This document shows positions 31,885 through 39,251 of a stretch of DNA of 40,846 bases, one piece after another. The position numbers were made by a program, and so were the translations under genes. The stretch's first letter is position 1; the number at the start of each line of letters is the position of its first letter. Under the pieces are notes generated by a model. That model was not told the origin of the DNA, ran no database searches, and worked only from the letters and a program-made list of their open reading frames with translations. Source of the DNA: Deltaproteobacteria bacterium (GTDB taxonomy: Bacteria; Desulfobacterota; Desulfovibrionia; Desulfovibrionales; Desulfovibrionaceae); NCBI GenBank assembly GCA_031266055.1, contig JAISBT010000092.1, positions 1 to 40,846 on the forward strand. Reading direction: 5' to 3'.

Positions 31885-33243
31885 CTAGTCATCTTCCAGT
31901 GCCAAATAGCCATTATTCATAGCATGGCAGGCTTTACAACTTGAATGTAGAAACATAAACGGCATGTTGGGGTTCATGGTTTTTCTTGCCGCGATGTATT
32001 TTTTGCCGTGCCATATGGATATTAAATCTTCTTGTTCAATATTTCCCATTAGTTGCGAACATTGTGGATCCCAATGACAACGAATGACATCTCCGTTAAA
32101 CCGAATTGTAAGCTCACTAAAAACTCTCTTACAAATCATTTTTCTTTTTGTACCATTCATCTTTATTTTTTTATCTAATTGCTCTTTGTTCAGCCGGGAC
32201 AATATATTTTTATTCATATCTGTAAAATAAAAGGCTCTGTGTGTATGGATTTTTAAAAATCCAAAATCGTTTAATAAAAATTCAGGTGTTTTTATAGTTA
32301 CATTGTCTGAATCCAGAATTAAATTAAAAATTTGCAAGTCAAAATTTTTTTTTCCATCAGTTATATGGACAAGGTAATCAATATTGCGTTTTATGGTATG
32401 ATAGTCAGAACCTTTTCGATAATAATTATTCTCAGCTATCGACTTTCCATCAATGGAAAAAGTAATGCCAAAATCAAGAGGAATTTCTTGTAGCATATCG
32501 CTGACATCTTTGGTAAAAAGCATTCCATTTGTAAAAAAATGAACTCGACGTATTTTTGTTTCTTTGTATATTCTCTTGCATATATTCACAAACTGCGGAT
32601 TCGTCAGAGGTTCTCCTAAAGCGTTTAACTGCACATCGTCAATTGTATTGATACTGTTAATAGAATACAATGATTTTGTAAGAATACTATCAGAAATTAT
32701 TCCTCTTTCAATTTTTCCATAGTTTGTGTTAACCATACAATACTTACATTTTATATTGCATAAACTTGATGGTTCTATATTGATTTTTTTTAATTTAGAC
32801 TTAAATTGAATATCTTTTTGGCTTTTATAGAATAATTTTTCATCATTTTTATCAATTACAATATTATTTATTTTAAAATTTGAATTGTTAGAGCCATATT
32901 CATTTGGTATCTCATCAACTAATTTTAATTGGATATTTTTTTTGAAAAATATATTACTATCACAATCATAAGCATTTATTTGTATTTTAGATAAGGGACT
33001 AACTGCGTATCCACATTTTGTATATATAAATCCAGGCATTTCATTATTATATTCAGAATATTTTCTGTATACATCATCTCTTTTTATATTGAGCTTAGCA
33101 TATCCCAATAGAACATTATCGAGATATATTTCAATTTTTTTTGCTTTTGGGTAGACAAACCATCCGGTTATTTTAAAAAAATCAAGAGCGGCATAGTAGG
33201 TGCATTCAGTTATGCCGCACTTGATACCATCATTATTATGCAT
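31885..33243 (-). CDS. Radical SAM/SPASM protein with N-terminal accessory domain
   Basis: A 452-residue protein. Residues 1-115 or so form a domain not recognised with certainty (ITGWFVYPKAKKIEIYLDNVLLGYA), probably beta-rich. The radical SAM core follows, with the CxxxCxxC cluster motif in SSLCNIKCKYCMV, then ALGEPLTNP and FFTNGML. The C-terminus has a SPASM-like Cys set (CHWDPQC and SSCKACH) for further iron-sulfur clusters. Such enzymes modify peptides, sugars or cofactors; the target is unknown. The gene is visibly richer in A+T than all neighbours, with many AAA, ATA and AAT codons, which points to recent transfer. GAAGGA lies five bases before the ATG. Confidence 0.85.
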   Translation of the reverse strand: MHNNDGIKCGITECTYYAALDFFKITGWFVYPKAKKIEIYLDNVLLGYAKLNIKRDDVYRKYSEYNNEMPGFIYTKCGYAVSPLSKIQINAYDCDSNIFFKKNIQLKLVDEIPNEYGSNNSNFKINNIVIDKNDEKLFYKSQKDIQFKSKLKKINIEPSSLCNIKCKYCMVNTNYGKIERGIISDSILTKSLYSINSINTIDDVQLNALGEPLTNPQFVNICKRIYKETKIRRVHFFTNGMLFTKDVSDMLQEIPLDFGITFSIDGKSIAENNYYRKGSDYHTIKRNIDYLVHITDGKKNFDLQIFNLILDSDNVTIKTPEFLLNDFGFLKIHTHRAFYFTDMNKNILSRLNKEQLDKKIKMNGTKRKMICKRVFSELTIRFNGDVIRCHWDPQCSQLMGNIEQEDLISIWHGKKYIAARKTMNPNMPFMFLHSSCKACHAMNNGYLALEDD

Positions 33244-33256
33244 ATCATCCTTCTTT

Positions 33257-33383
33257 AGAGCAATTTAATTTTGAGACGCGCCCTCCGGCGCTTGACGGCG
33301 AAACAAGTTTCGCCTACGCCTGCGGGGCCGGCGGCGCTGCCCGCCGCCGGAGCATTTCAACATTTTCAATGTTAAAATGCTCT
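33257..33383 (+). repeat. R2 palindromic repeat, copy b
   Basis: It lies between wzt and the radical SAM gene. The ends AGAGCAATTT and AAAATGCTCT are near-complementary. The right third is a strong hairpin: GAGCATTTCAACATT and AATGTTAAAATGCTC pair at 14 of 15 positions around TTC. The remainder matches copy a (1-175) in the opposite orientation without that copy's extra 50 bases. It ends 13 bases before the radical SAM start codon. The rest of this 186-base gap shows nothing else. Confidence 0.7.
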
Positions 33384-33429
33384 AGCTGTTTGATATCATT
33401 TCTGAGTGAATGCTTTTTTATTGTGCCCG

Positions 33430-34911
33430 TTATTCATATACAGGCCAATCTTTATGCTCCATATACAGGCCGCTTGCTATATTATATTCCTCTATGGCAG
33501 ATAGTGTGACAAGTAGATGAGTTACGCTGAAATCAAAAAATATCGTTTTGTCATACTCAGTGATTGTTAATTTGCACGCTGGTTGCCTGTACAAATAAAA
33601 TGTTCCATCTTTAATGCAGATATCGAAAAAATAATCCCCGGCTAATAAAGGGAGGAATGGAATAGAAGCAATCCAAAGATGCCACCCAGGGTCTAGAGCA
33701 GCCACTCTGTGCTGTGAGCGTGTTGTATTGATCACACCATGTTTTTCGAGAGTGACTTGATTATAAAAACTTGAAGCCAGCAGAGGTTGATGGACTGTTT
33801 TTTTAAATTTAGCGCACACGGCCAAAATGAAATCCCGCTTTGCATACAATTTACCATCCGCCACAGGCGTAAACAGCTCATACGTCAACCGTTCTATATA
33901 TTCAGTTTCATTGTAATATATATAACCCCTTTCATATTCTTTTTCTCTTACAGGAATAATATCTTGAACCGGGCAGGCCGACAGCTTTTTAATTAAGGCT
34001 GGATGCCTATCCAAGACTATACCCGGAACCTGCAAATTTCCGAACGAACGAAAAGAGAGTTGTGAGTCTGCCACATCTTCAAGCGCCGCAGATAAGTCTG
34101 CCCGCTCAACTTGTGCGTCTTTCGCCTTAGCCTTTCCAGTGTCTGCTTTGGCCGTTTTGCCAAGCATATATTCCTGATATTTTTTTAAAACATTTTTGGT
34201 TTCCCCGTCCGCCATTAGCCTGCTTTGCTCAATCCATATAGTTCGCCTGCAAAACTCCGTAATAGCGCCAAGGCTGTGCGATACCATGATCATGGTTATG
34301 CCTTTGTGCTTCAATTCTTCCATGCGGCGCTTGCATTTATTTTGAAAGTATATGTCGCCCACGGAAAGCACCTCATCGATGAGCATGATTTCAGGGTTCA
34401 AATGACTGGCCAGGGCAAAGCCGAGTCGAGCCTTCATACCGGAGCTGTAGCTGCCCACAGGAGAGTTAATACGCACACCAAGTTCGGCAAAAGCGACGAT
34501 CTCATCATAAAGGGCATCGGTTTCTTTTTTGCTCATGCCGGCAAGAGCGGCGGCATTATATATATTCTCGTTCCCACTAAGCCGATTGTTAAAGCCAGCC
34601 CCCAGGTTGATCATAGCCTGCATTCTGCCGACGGTTTTCACCGCTCCCCGCGTTTGCGGCATAATACCGGCGATAATTGAAAGCATGGTGCTTTTGCCGG
34701 AGCCGTTACTGCCAATCAGGGCTACAGATTCTCCTTGCGCGATTTTAAAAGAAATATTTTGCAATGCCCAAAATTCGTTATCGTCCTTTTTTATTTTTGG
34801 GGGCAGGCCGAGCAAAACCCTGCATATATCTCTCACGCAGGAAGCTCGTGTCTTTTGGCCTTGCAGTTTAAATTTTTTGTATACTCCGCTGGCTGAGATG
34901 ACAGTATTCAC
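33430..34911 (-). CDS. wzt: Polysaccharide ABC exporter, ATP-binding subunit (Wzt-like)
   Basis: A 493-residue protein. The N-terminal ATPase (about 1-245) has Walker A GSNGSGKST (67-75), the signature YSSGM (155-159) and Walker B IMLIDEVLSVGD with E180, then a switch His in MVSHSLG. This is the KpsT/TagH/Wzt subtype. After a charged linker there is a C-terminal domain of about 180 residues, beta-rich (FKKTVHQPLLASSFYNQ, VAALDPGWHLWIASIPFLPLLAGDY), as in Wzt proteins that bind the modified end of the O-polysaccharide before export. Its start overlaps the permease stop by 4 bases. Together they move an undecaprenyl-linked glycan across the inner membrane. Confidence 0.93.
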   Translation of the reverse strand: MNTVISASGVYKKFKLQGQKTRASCVRDICRVLLGLPPKIKKDDNEFWALQNISFKIAQGESVALIGSNGSGKSTMLSIIAGIMPQTRGAVKTVGRMQAMINLGAGFNNRLSGNENIYNAAALAGMSKKETDALYDEIVAFAELGVRINSPVGSYSSGMKARLGFALASHLNPEIMLIDEVLSVGDIYFQNKCKRRMEELKHKGITMIMVSHSLGAITEFCRRTIWIEQSRLMADGETKNVLKKYQEYMLGKTAKADTGKAKAKDAQVERADLSAALEDVADSQLSFRSFGNLQVPGIVLDRHPALIKKLSACPVQDIIPVREKEYERGYIYYNETEYIERLTYELFTPVADGKLYAKRDFILAVCAKFKKTVHQPLLASSFYNQVTLEKHGVINTTRSQHRVAALDPGWHLWIASIPFLPLLAGDYFFDICIKDGTFYLYRQPACKLTITEYDKTIFFDFSVTHLLVTLSAIEEYNIASGLYMEHKDWPVYE

Positions 34912-35702
34912 GATAAATGCTCCACAATCAGGGTTGCTGTCTTTCTCAGTACATGAACGGACAATAAGGATAATAGCGCTATAACCGGAACAAGAACGGC
35001 AAGATAGACCGAAAATTCAATTGTCCCAAGCGTTGCCATGGAGCGCGTGGAGTCAATCAACACGGCAACGGGGTTAAAGAGATACAGCCAGAGAAATTTT
35101 TCATATGGAAATACCCACATAACTGGTGTTCCAAACCGCATAATGCTTAGGACAATGCCTACAAGGCGTCCTATATCCTCGTAAATGGAATTGAAGGGAG
35201 AAAGAATCAATCCCAAACTCATCCCGAAGACAATCGTGATAAAATAGCCGGCTATACTTGCCAAAAAAGCCAGGGGATTGAAATAACCGAACCCGAGCAA
35301 GGCAACAACCAGTATAGCGAGCCTGACCGCTCCAAAGTATAAAAATCGGAATAAATCGCTTCCGGCAAGGCATATCGACGGTATTTTCTTATATTTTAAA
35401 ATGTCCTTATTCCGAGAGATAACCCTTATGGAGTGATTCACGGAATCGGTGAAAGCCTGATACAAAATGAAGCCAAAAATTACATACAACGCATACGGGA
35501 ATGATAGGCCTTGGCTTGAAATAAACCCCGCCTGGGCCAGAAAAATAAAAAGCCCTGCCATAGTTAATGGTTCCATGAAATCCCACAACATTCCCAGACG
35601 CGTAAGGGCTTGTTGCGTCAGCAAATCTTTTCGGAAAAGCCGAAACGACAAATAGACATTTGCTTTGAATCTGTTTTTTTTGCTTCTGAAAATTTCAAAC
35701 AT
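34908..35702 (-). CDS. wzm: Polysaccharide ABC exporter, permease subunit (Wzm-like)
   Basis: A 264-residue ABC-2 type permease with about six membrane spans (PLTMAGLFIFLAQAGFIS, FPYALYVIFGFILYQAFT, LAILVVALLGFGYF, FITIVFGMSLGLILSPFN, LAVLVPVIALLSLLSVHVL). The motif NSIYEDIGRLVGIVLSIMRFGTPVMW is characteristic of O-antigen, capsule and teichoic-acid exporters. It works as a dimer with the Wzt ATPase encoded immediately downstream. The start has no strong ribosome-binding site. It lies 27 bases after the FkbM gene in the same direction. Confidence 0.92.
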   Translation of the reverse strand: MFEIFRSKKNRFKANVYLSFRLFRKDLLTQQALTRLGMLWDFMEPLTMAGLFIFLAQAGFISSQGLSFPYALYVIFGFILYQAFTDSVNHSIRVISRNKDILKYKKIPSICLAGSDLFRFLYFGAVRLAILVVALLGFGYFNPLAFLASIAGYFITIVFGMSLGLILSPFNSIYEDIGRLVGIVLSIMRFGTPVMWVFPYEKFLWLYLFNPVAVLIDSTRSMATLGTIEFSVYLAVLVPVIALLSLLSVHVLRKTATLIVEHLS

Positions 35703-35729
35703 GACTGTATATTGAAGTCTTTGATTTGG

Positions 35730-37016
35730 TTATGAGGTTGTCTTATTCTTCGCCCACAGGCAAGCCGAATAAGGCTTGTCAACATGGAGCATAGGTTTGT
35801 AAAATGATTGTTGGGTAGCAGAAAATGACTTGCTAATCTGTACGTCAAAGCAATTTTCGCGGAGCACCTTAAATATATTTTCTATTCTACAATCAGATAA
35901 CCCATTTCCACGGTGATATTCGCAAAAGATATATTTTACTTTTTTCAATAAATCAGCGCATTCATCCAAAACCTCTGACTCAAGGCCTTCGATGTCCAGC
36001 TTAAGATAATCAACTACGGGCACCTCTTGCAAAAATTCACTTAACCGGCGTGTCTGTACCGTATCAGTAGCAAGTGTTTTTCCTTGAGCCGAGCGCCTTG
36101 TAGTAAGCGAGCCGGCCATTGTGTCCGCATTATCAATATAAAATATTTTTTCAGATACTTGTGTATCCAGGGCGTACGGCATGATACGGACATCATCGGC
36201 CCATTTGTTACGCTCGACATTGCGTTCAAGTACCTGCCGTGAGCGCTTATCCGGCTCAAAAGCCATTATTTTGCTTTTCGGGTACAGGTGTTTGAAATAA
36301 TACACTGCCAGCCCGAAATTTGATCCGCCGTCTATAATGAACGGCTCTTCACTATCTGTAGTAAAAAAATAATCTTCATTAAACATGATTTCATGAATTA
36401 GAACCTTTAAAGCATTGAGTTCAATAAATTCAATCTCCGCATCTTTTAGAGGCAGGATATTATGTTTACAGACATGGTTCAGGATTATGCTGTCAATGTC
36501 ATATTTTGTCTCCAGGACGTCTATTTCTATTCGCGAGAGCATGTCATCGTCGAAGTTGATCCACTTCGCGTAAACATCCAAAAGTGAACATAGGCGGCCC
36601 ATACGGTCTGCGTGGCTATTCTTCTTTTCCAGCTTGTTTATATTTTGTTCCAACTGGTTATTTTTCTGATTTAGGCCACCGATCATTTGTTCCAGCTGGG
36701 TATTTTTCTGATTGAAGCTAACTATACTTTGTTCCAGCTGGATATTTTTCTGATTCAGGACAACTATATTTTGTTCCAACTGGTTATTTTTTTGGGATAA
36801 GATAACTTTACTTTGTTCCAGTTTATTATTTTGTTGTGATGAGACAACGATACTTTGTTCCAACTGTCTATTTTTTTGATTGAGGCCAGCTATAATTTGC
36901 TCCAGTTGGTTATTTTTCTTAGATAATACAACTTTACTCTGTTCCAGCTTGTTGATATAGCTACGTCTAGTAATCGATACATCAAATTTAGCAAGTATTT
37001 TATTATATAATTTCAC
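35730..37016 (-). CDS. FkbM-family methyltransferase with N-terminal repeat coiled coil
   Basis: A 428-residue protein. Residues 24-133 are a coiled coil made of 14-residue repeats of the form LNQKNxQLEQxIxx. The C-terminal half is an FkbM SAM-dependent methyltransferase: PFIIDGGSNFGLAVYYFKH (SAM loop), IMAFEPDKRSRQVLERNV, and VDYLKLDIEGLESEVLDE. The start is a GTG at 37016 with a poor ribosome-binding site. In O-polysaccharide systems of the Wzm/Wzt type, a methyltransferase joined to a coiled coil (as in WbdD) can cap the chain end and act as a length ruler. That role fits the neighbouring exporter but is inference; WbdD itself is not an FkbM protein. Confidence 0.85.
   Translation of the reverse strand: MKLYNKILAKFDVSITRRSYINKLEQSKVVLSKKNNQLEQIIAGLNQKNRQLEQSIVVSSQQNNKLEQSKVILSQKNNQLEQNIVVLNQKNIQLEQSIVSFNQKNTQLEQMIGGLNQKNNQLEQNINKLEKKNSHADRMGRLCSLLDVYAKWINFDDDMLSRIEIDVLETKYDIDSIILNHVCKHNILPLKDAEIEFIELNALKVLIHEIMFNEDYFFTTDSEEPFIIDGGSNFGLAVYYFKHLYPKSKIMAFEPDKRSRQVLERNVERNKWADDVRIMPYALDTQVSEKIFYIDNADTMAGSLTTRRSAQGKTLATDTVQTRRLSEFLQEVPVVDYLKLDIEGLESEVLDECADLLKKVKYIFCEYHRGNGLSDCRIENIFKVLRENCFDVQISKSFSATQQSFYKPMLHVDKPYSACLWAKNKTTS
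36633..36926 (-). repeat. Seven in-frame 42-base tandem repeats in the FkbM gene
   Basis: Seven consecutive 42-base units encode residues 31-128 (LSKKNNQLEQIIAG, LNQKNRQLEQSIVV and so on), with partial units on either side. Units differ by scattered substitutions but keep length and the core QLEQ. The DNA core on the plus strand is TTGTTCCAACTGGTTATTTT and variants. Recombination or slippage could change the coiled-coil length in steps of two heptads without breaking the frame. Confidence 0.9.
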
Positions 37017-37061
37017 ATCTATTCTTCTATTAAGTATTTCAATTCATTACATGTACTACAA

Positions 37062-37931
37062 TTACTCTAAAACATCATCAAGTCCAATGCGCGGAAAAAT
37101 GTCCAACGCTGTCCGGCGGCTGGCATTAAATATCTTAACACCAATACTATTGCAATAATCTCTGGCAAATTCATATGAACGTTCCAAAGTATCAAGCAGC
37201 GGAGCATGCCAGGTTTCACCCGGCTTTCTGTATCCAGGGTGAAAATGATTGCGTTCTCCTTGGGAAACCAGGATGTTTTTCGAGGCCTTCGTAACAGGTT
37301 CGATGTAAATATGATCCACTCCCAAAAGATAAATTTTTTTGAATCCCATATGGACAGCTATTTGCAAAAGAGAATAAGTAACAGTTGAACCCCAGTGCAA
37401 ACCGCCGGATAAATCTCTGGAAAAGAAGCGCACAGGGGAATTGTCCTTCTCCGGAGGAATCCACTTTACGAACTGATGCGCCCGGGTTCGCCGGATAAAG
37501 GGCAGCATGTTGGAAGGAAACAACTTTATGCAACCGTCGATTCGGCTGATTTCATTATGGCAATTTGTAGCCACCAGAGAGTCTTCGACCGAATATAGGC
37601 TTGGCCGCCATTTGGTCGAATCAAACGCAAGGTAAATTTTGTTTGAAGCCAATGTGAACTCAGCGACCAGCTTGTCCAGATCCTCCATTGTGAGGCTTGG
37701 GCCATTCCCTATAATAAAGCAGCGCTCTCCATAGTGAGAATTACGGATGGCATTCAGGAAAGTGTAATCGCCTTGGGTCAGAGTTTGCTTTTGTAATACA
37801 TAGCGAGGAAATGGTTTGGATTTCAGACTCTTCGCATCTGACCTACTACAACTAAGCCACACCCAAAAATGCTCCAGCAGCAAAAGCGTCGCTTTTACGC
37901 CCAGTTTGAATATTCTGCGAATTTTTTCCAT
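37062..37931 (-). CDS. DUF115/MptE-like glycan-locus protein
   Basis: A 289-residue protein. After a short hydrophobic N-terminus it shows YGERCFIIGNGPSLTMEDLDKL, ASNKIYLAFDSTKWRPSLYSVED and MGFKKIYLLGVDHIY. This pattern is shared by DUF115 (6-hydroxymethylpterin pyrophosphokinase MptE-like) and the motility-associated glycosyltransferase-like family. Bacterial members occur mostly in surface-glycan and flagellin-modification loci. The fold suggests nucleotide or nucleotide-sugar binding; the reaction is not established. It lies 45 bases upstream of the FkbM gene on the same strand. Confidence 0.78.
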   Translation of the reverse strand: MEKIRRIFKLGVKATLLLLEHFWVWLSCSRSDAKSLKSKPFPRYVLQKQTLTQGDYTFLNAIRNSHYGERCFIIGNGPSLTMEDLDKLVAEFTLASNKIYLAFDSTKWRPSLYSVEDSLVATNCHNEISRIDGCIKLFPSNMLPFIRRTRAHQFVKWIPPEKDNSPVRFFSRDLSGGLHWGSTVTYSLLQIAVHMGFKKIYLLGVDHIYIEPVTKASKNILVSQGERNHFHPGYRKPGETWHAPLLDTLERSYEFARDYCNSIGVKIFNASRRTALDIFPRIGLDDVLE

Positions 37932-37988
37932 TTTTTCATACGTTCAATATAAAAGTTATTGCGTCCGAACTGCTGAATTTTTCTGTTT

Positions 37989-39200
37989 TCAAGAGGCCTG
38001 GCCATTTATTAACCTGCCAAGGCGAAGATAATACTCCTTTAGTTTTCTATACAACGGTTCGAGCGTTATTCTGTTGGAAGGCATTAATTTTGCTTCCGGA
38101 TTACGCCAGTCGTCATCAAGATAACTGGCAAGCAGTTTATTTAATTCACCGGCCCTTTTGTAAAAATTTCCTTTGCCGGATATGTTTTCTTTTATTTCGC
38201 CCGTTTCAAACTCACCGGTTAGGGCTTGCTCCAGCTTTTTTTTCATATCTGACGGATTACCATATTCACAATATATTATACCGCTTTTATTTACCTCTCT
38301 TAATACAGGCAAATCGTACACAAGGCATAGACTTTCACAGTATTGCGCTTCAACAGGTGGATAGCCATAGCCTTCAAAATACGATGGAAAGAGAACGAGT
38401 TTTGCCTTTTTAAGTTCAATAAATTTTTCCTCATCCGTTACCATTGTTTTAATTTCATATCTAAAGCCATGTCTATTCGCATAATCATCTAATTTTTCAG
38501 TAAAATAATTACCTACTTTTTCAGTTCCAGATATAAATACCAATACATATCCATCTAATTTTTGGTTTATAATCTCAAAAATATCTAATGTTCCTTTATG
38601 TTTATCCCGTAACCTGATAAAAATTAATATTCTGTTTTCTTTTTCTTTTATACTTATATTATCAGCAACAAAACTATTAATTGCTGGATACCAATAATCA
38701 AAACGTGTATATTTTTTATAATCAATATAAAATTGTTTTGCATACTTCATAGATTCTTTAGCTGAAGATAGAACAAGACATCCGTATTTACAACAATTTT
38801 TCCATTGTTTCCACTTGCTCTCTTTTTTTTTCCAAGGAGAGATGCTATTAAACCAGTTTGCAGATTCAAAATTTAACATAATCAGCTTTGCTTTTGATTT
38901 TAAAGCAAATCTTATACTTCTATCATAGAACAATGTTCCAGCTTCATGAGTTGGGGCCAAGATGACATAATCGTATTTATCATTGCTTCCTGGACAGACA
39001 TTAAAATTCTCAGTTAAAAGTATTTCTATTTCCATATGGGATGGGTAATTTTTGAAATCATCATAAAACACAGGCAAAGCATTTGTTATAAAAGTTACCT
39101 CATTACCCGCGTGCGCCAGACATTCCGCCATTATGTACGCATGGTACCTTCCTCCCGAATAAATTCCTTTTGGCATTATGGCCGTAATGGCTATTTTCAT
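37989..39200 (-). CDS. Family 4-like glycosyltransferase
   Basis: About 403 residues with a GT-B fold. The N-terminus MKIAITAIMPKGIYSGGRYHA is typical of GT4. The C-terminal nucleotide-sugar-binding half has RILIFIRLRDKHKGTLDIFE and the signature VLFPSYFEGYGYPPVEAQ with its Glu residues. It transfers a sugar from a nucleotide donor during glycan assembly in the cytoplasm. The start at 39200 gives the best family N-terminus; ATG 39215 and TTG 39224 are also in frame. The gene is AT-rich compared with the one before it, which suggests a separate origin. Confidence 0.85.
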   Translation of the reverse strand: MKIAITAIMPKGIYSGGRYHAYIMAECLAHAGNEVTFITNALPVFYDDFKNYPSHMEIEILLTENFNVCPGSNDKYDYVILAPTHEAGTLFYDRSIRFALKSKAKLIMLNFESANWFNSISPWKKKESKWKQWKNCCKYGCLVLSSAKESMKYAKQFYIDYKKYTRFDYWYPAINSFVADNISIKEKENRILIFIRLRDKHKGTLDIFEIINQKLDGYVLVFISGTEKVGNYFTEKLDDYANRHGFRYEIKTMVTDEEKFIELKKAKLVLFPSYFEGYGYPPVEAQYCESLCLVYDLPVLREVNKSGIIYCEYGNPSDMKKKLEQALTGEFETGEIKENISGKGNFYKRAGELNKLLASYLDDDWRNPEAKLMPSNRITLEPLYRKLKEYYLRLGRLINGQAS

Positions 39201-39251
39201 ATTCTTTGCCGCCATAATCCGCAAAAAATTACCGGATCAGGGTTTTAACTG

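Noticed and set aside
36633-36926. Regular 42-base repeats as a possible CRISPR array
   Set aside because: There are no spacers; the units are contiguous, in frame and encode a coiled coil.
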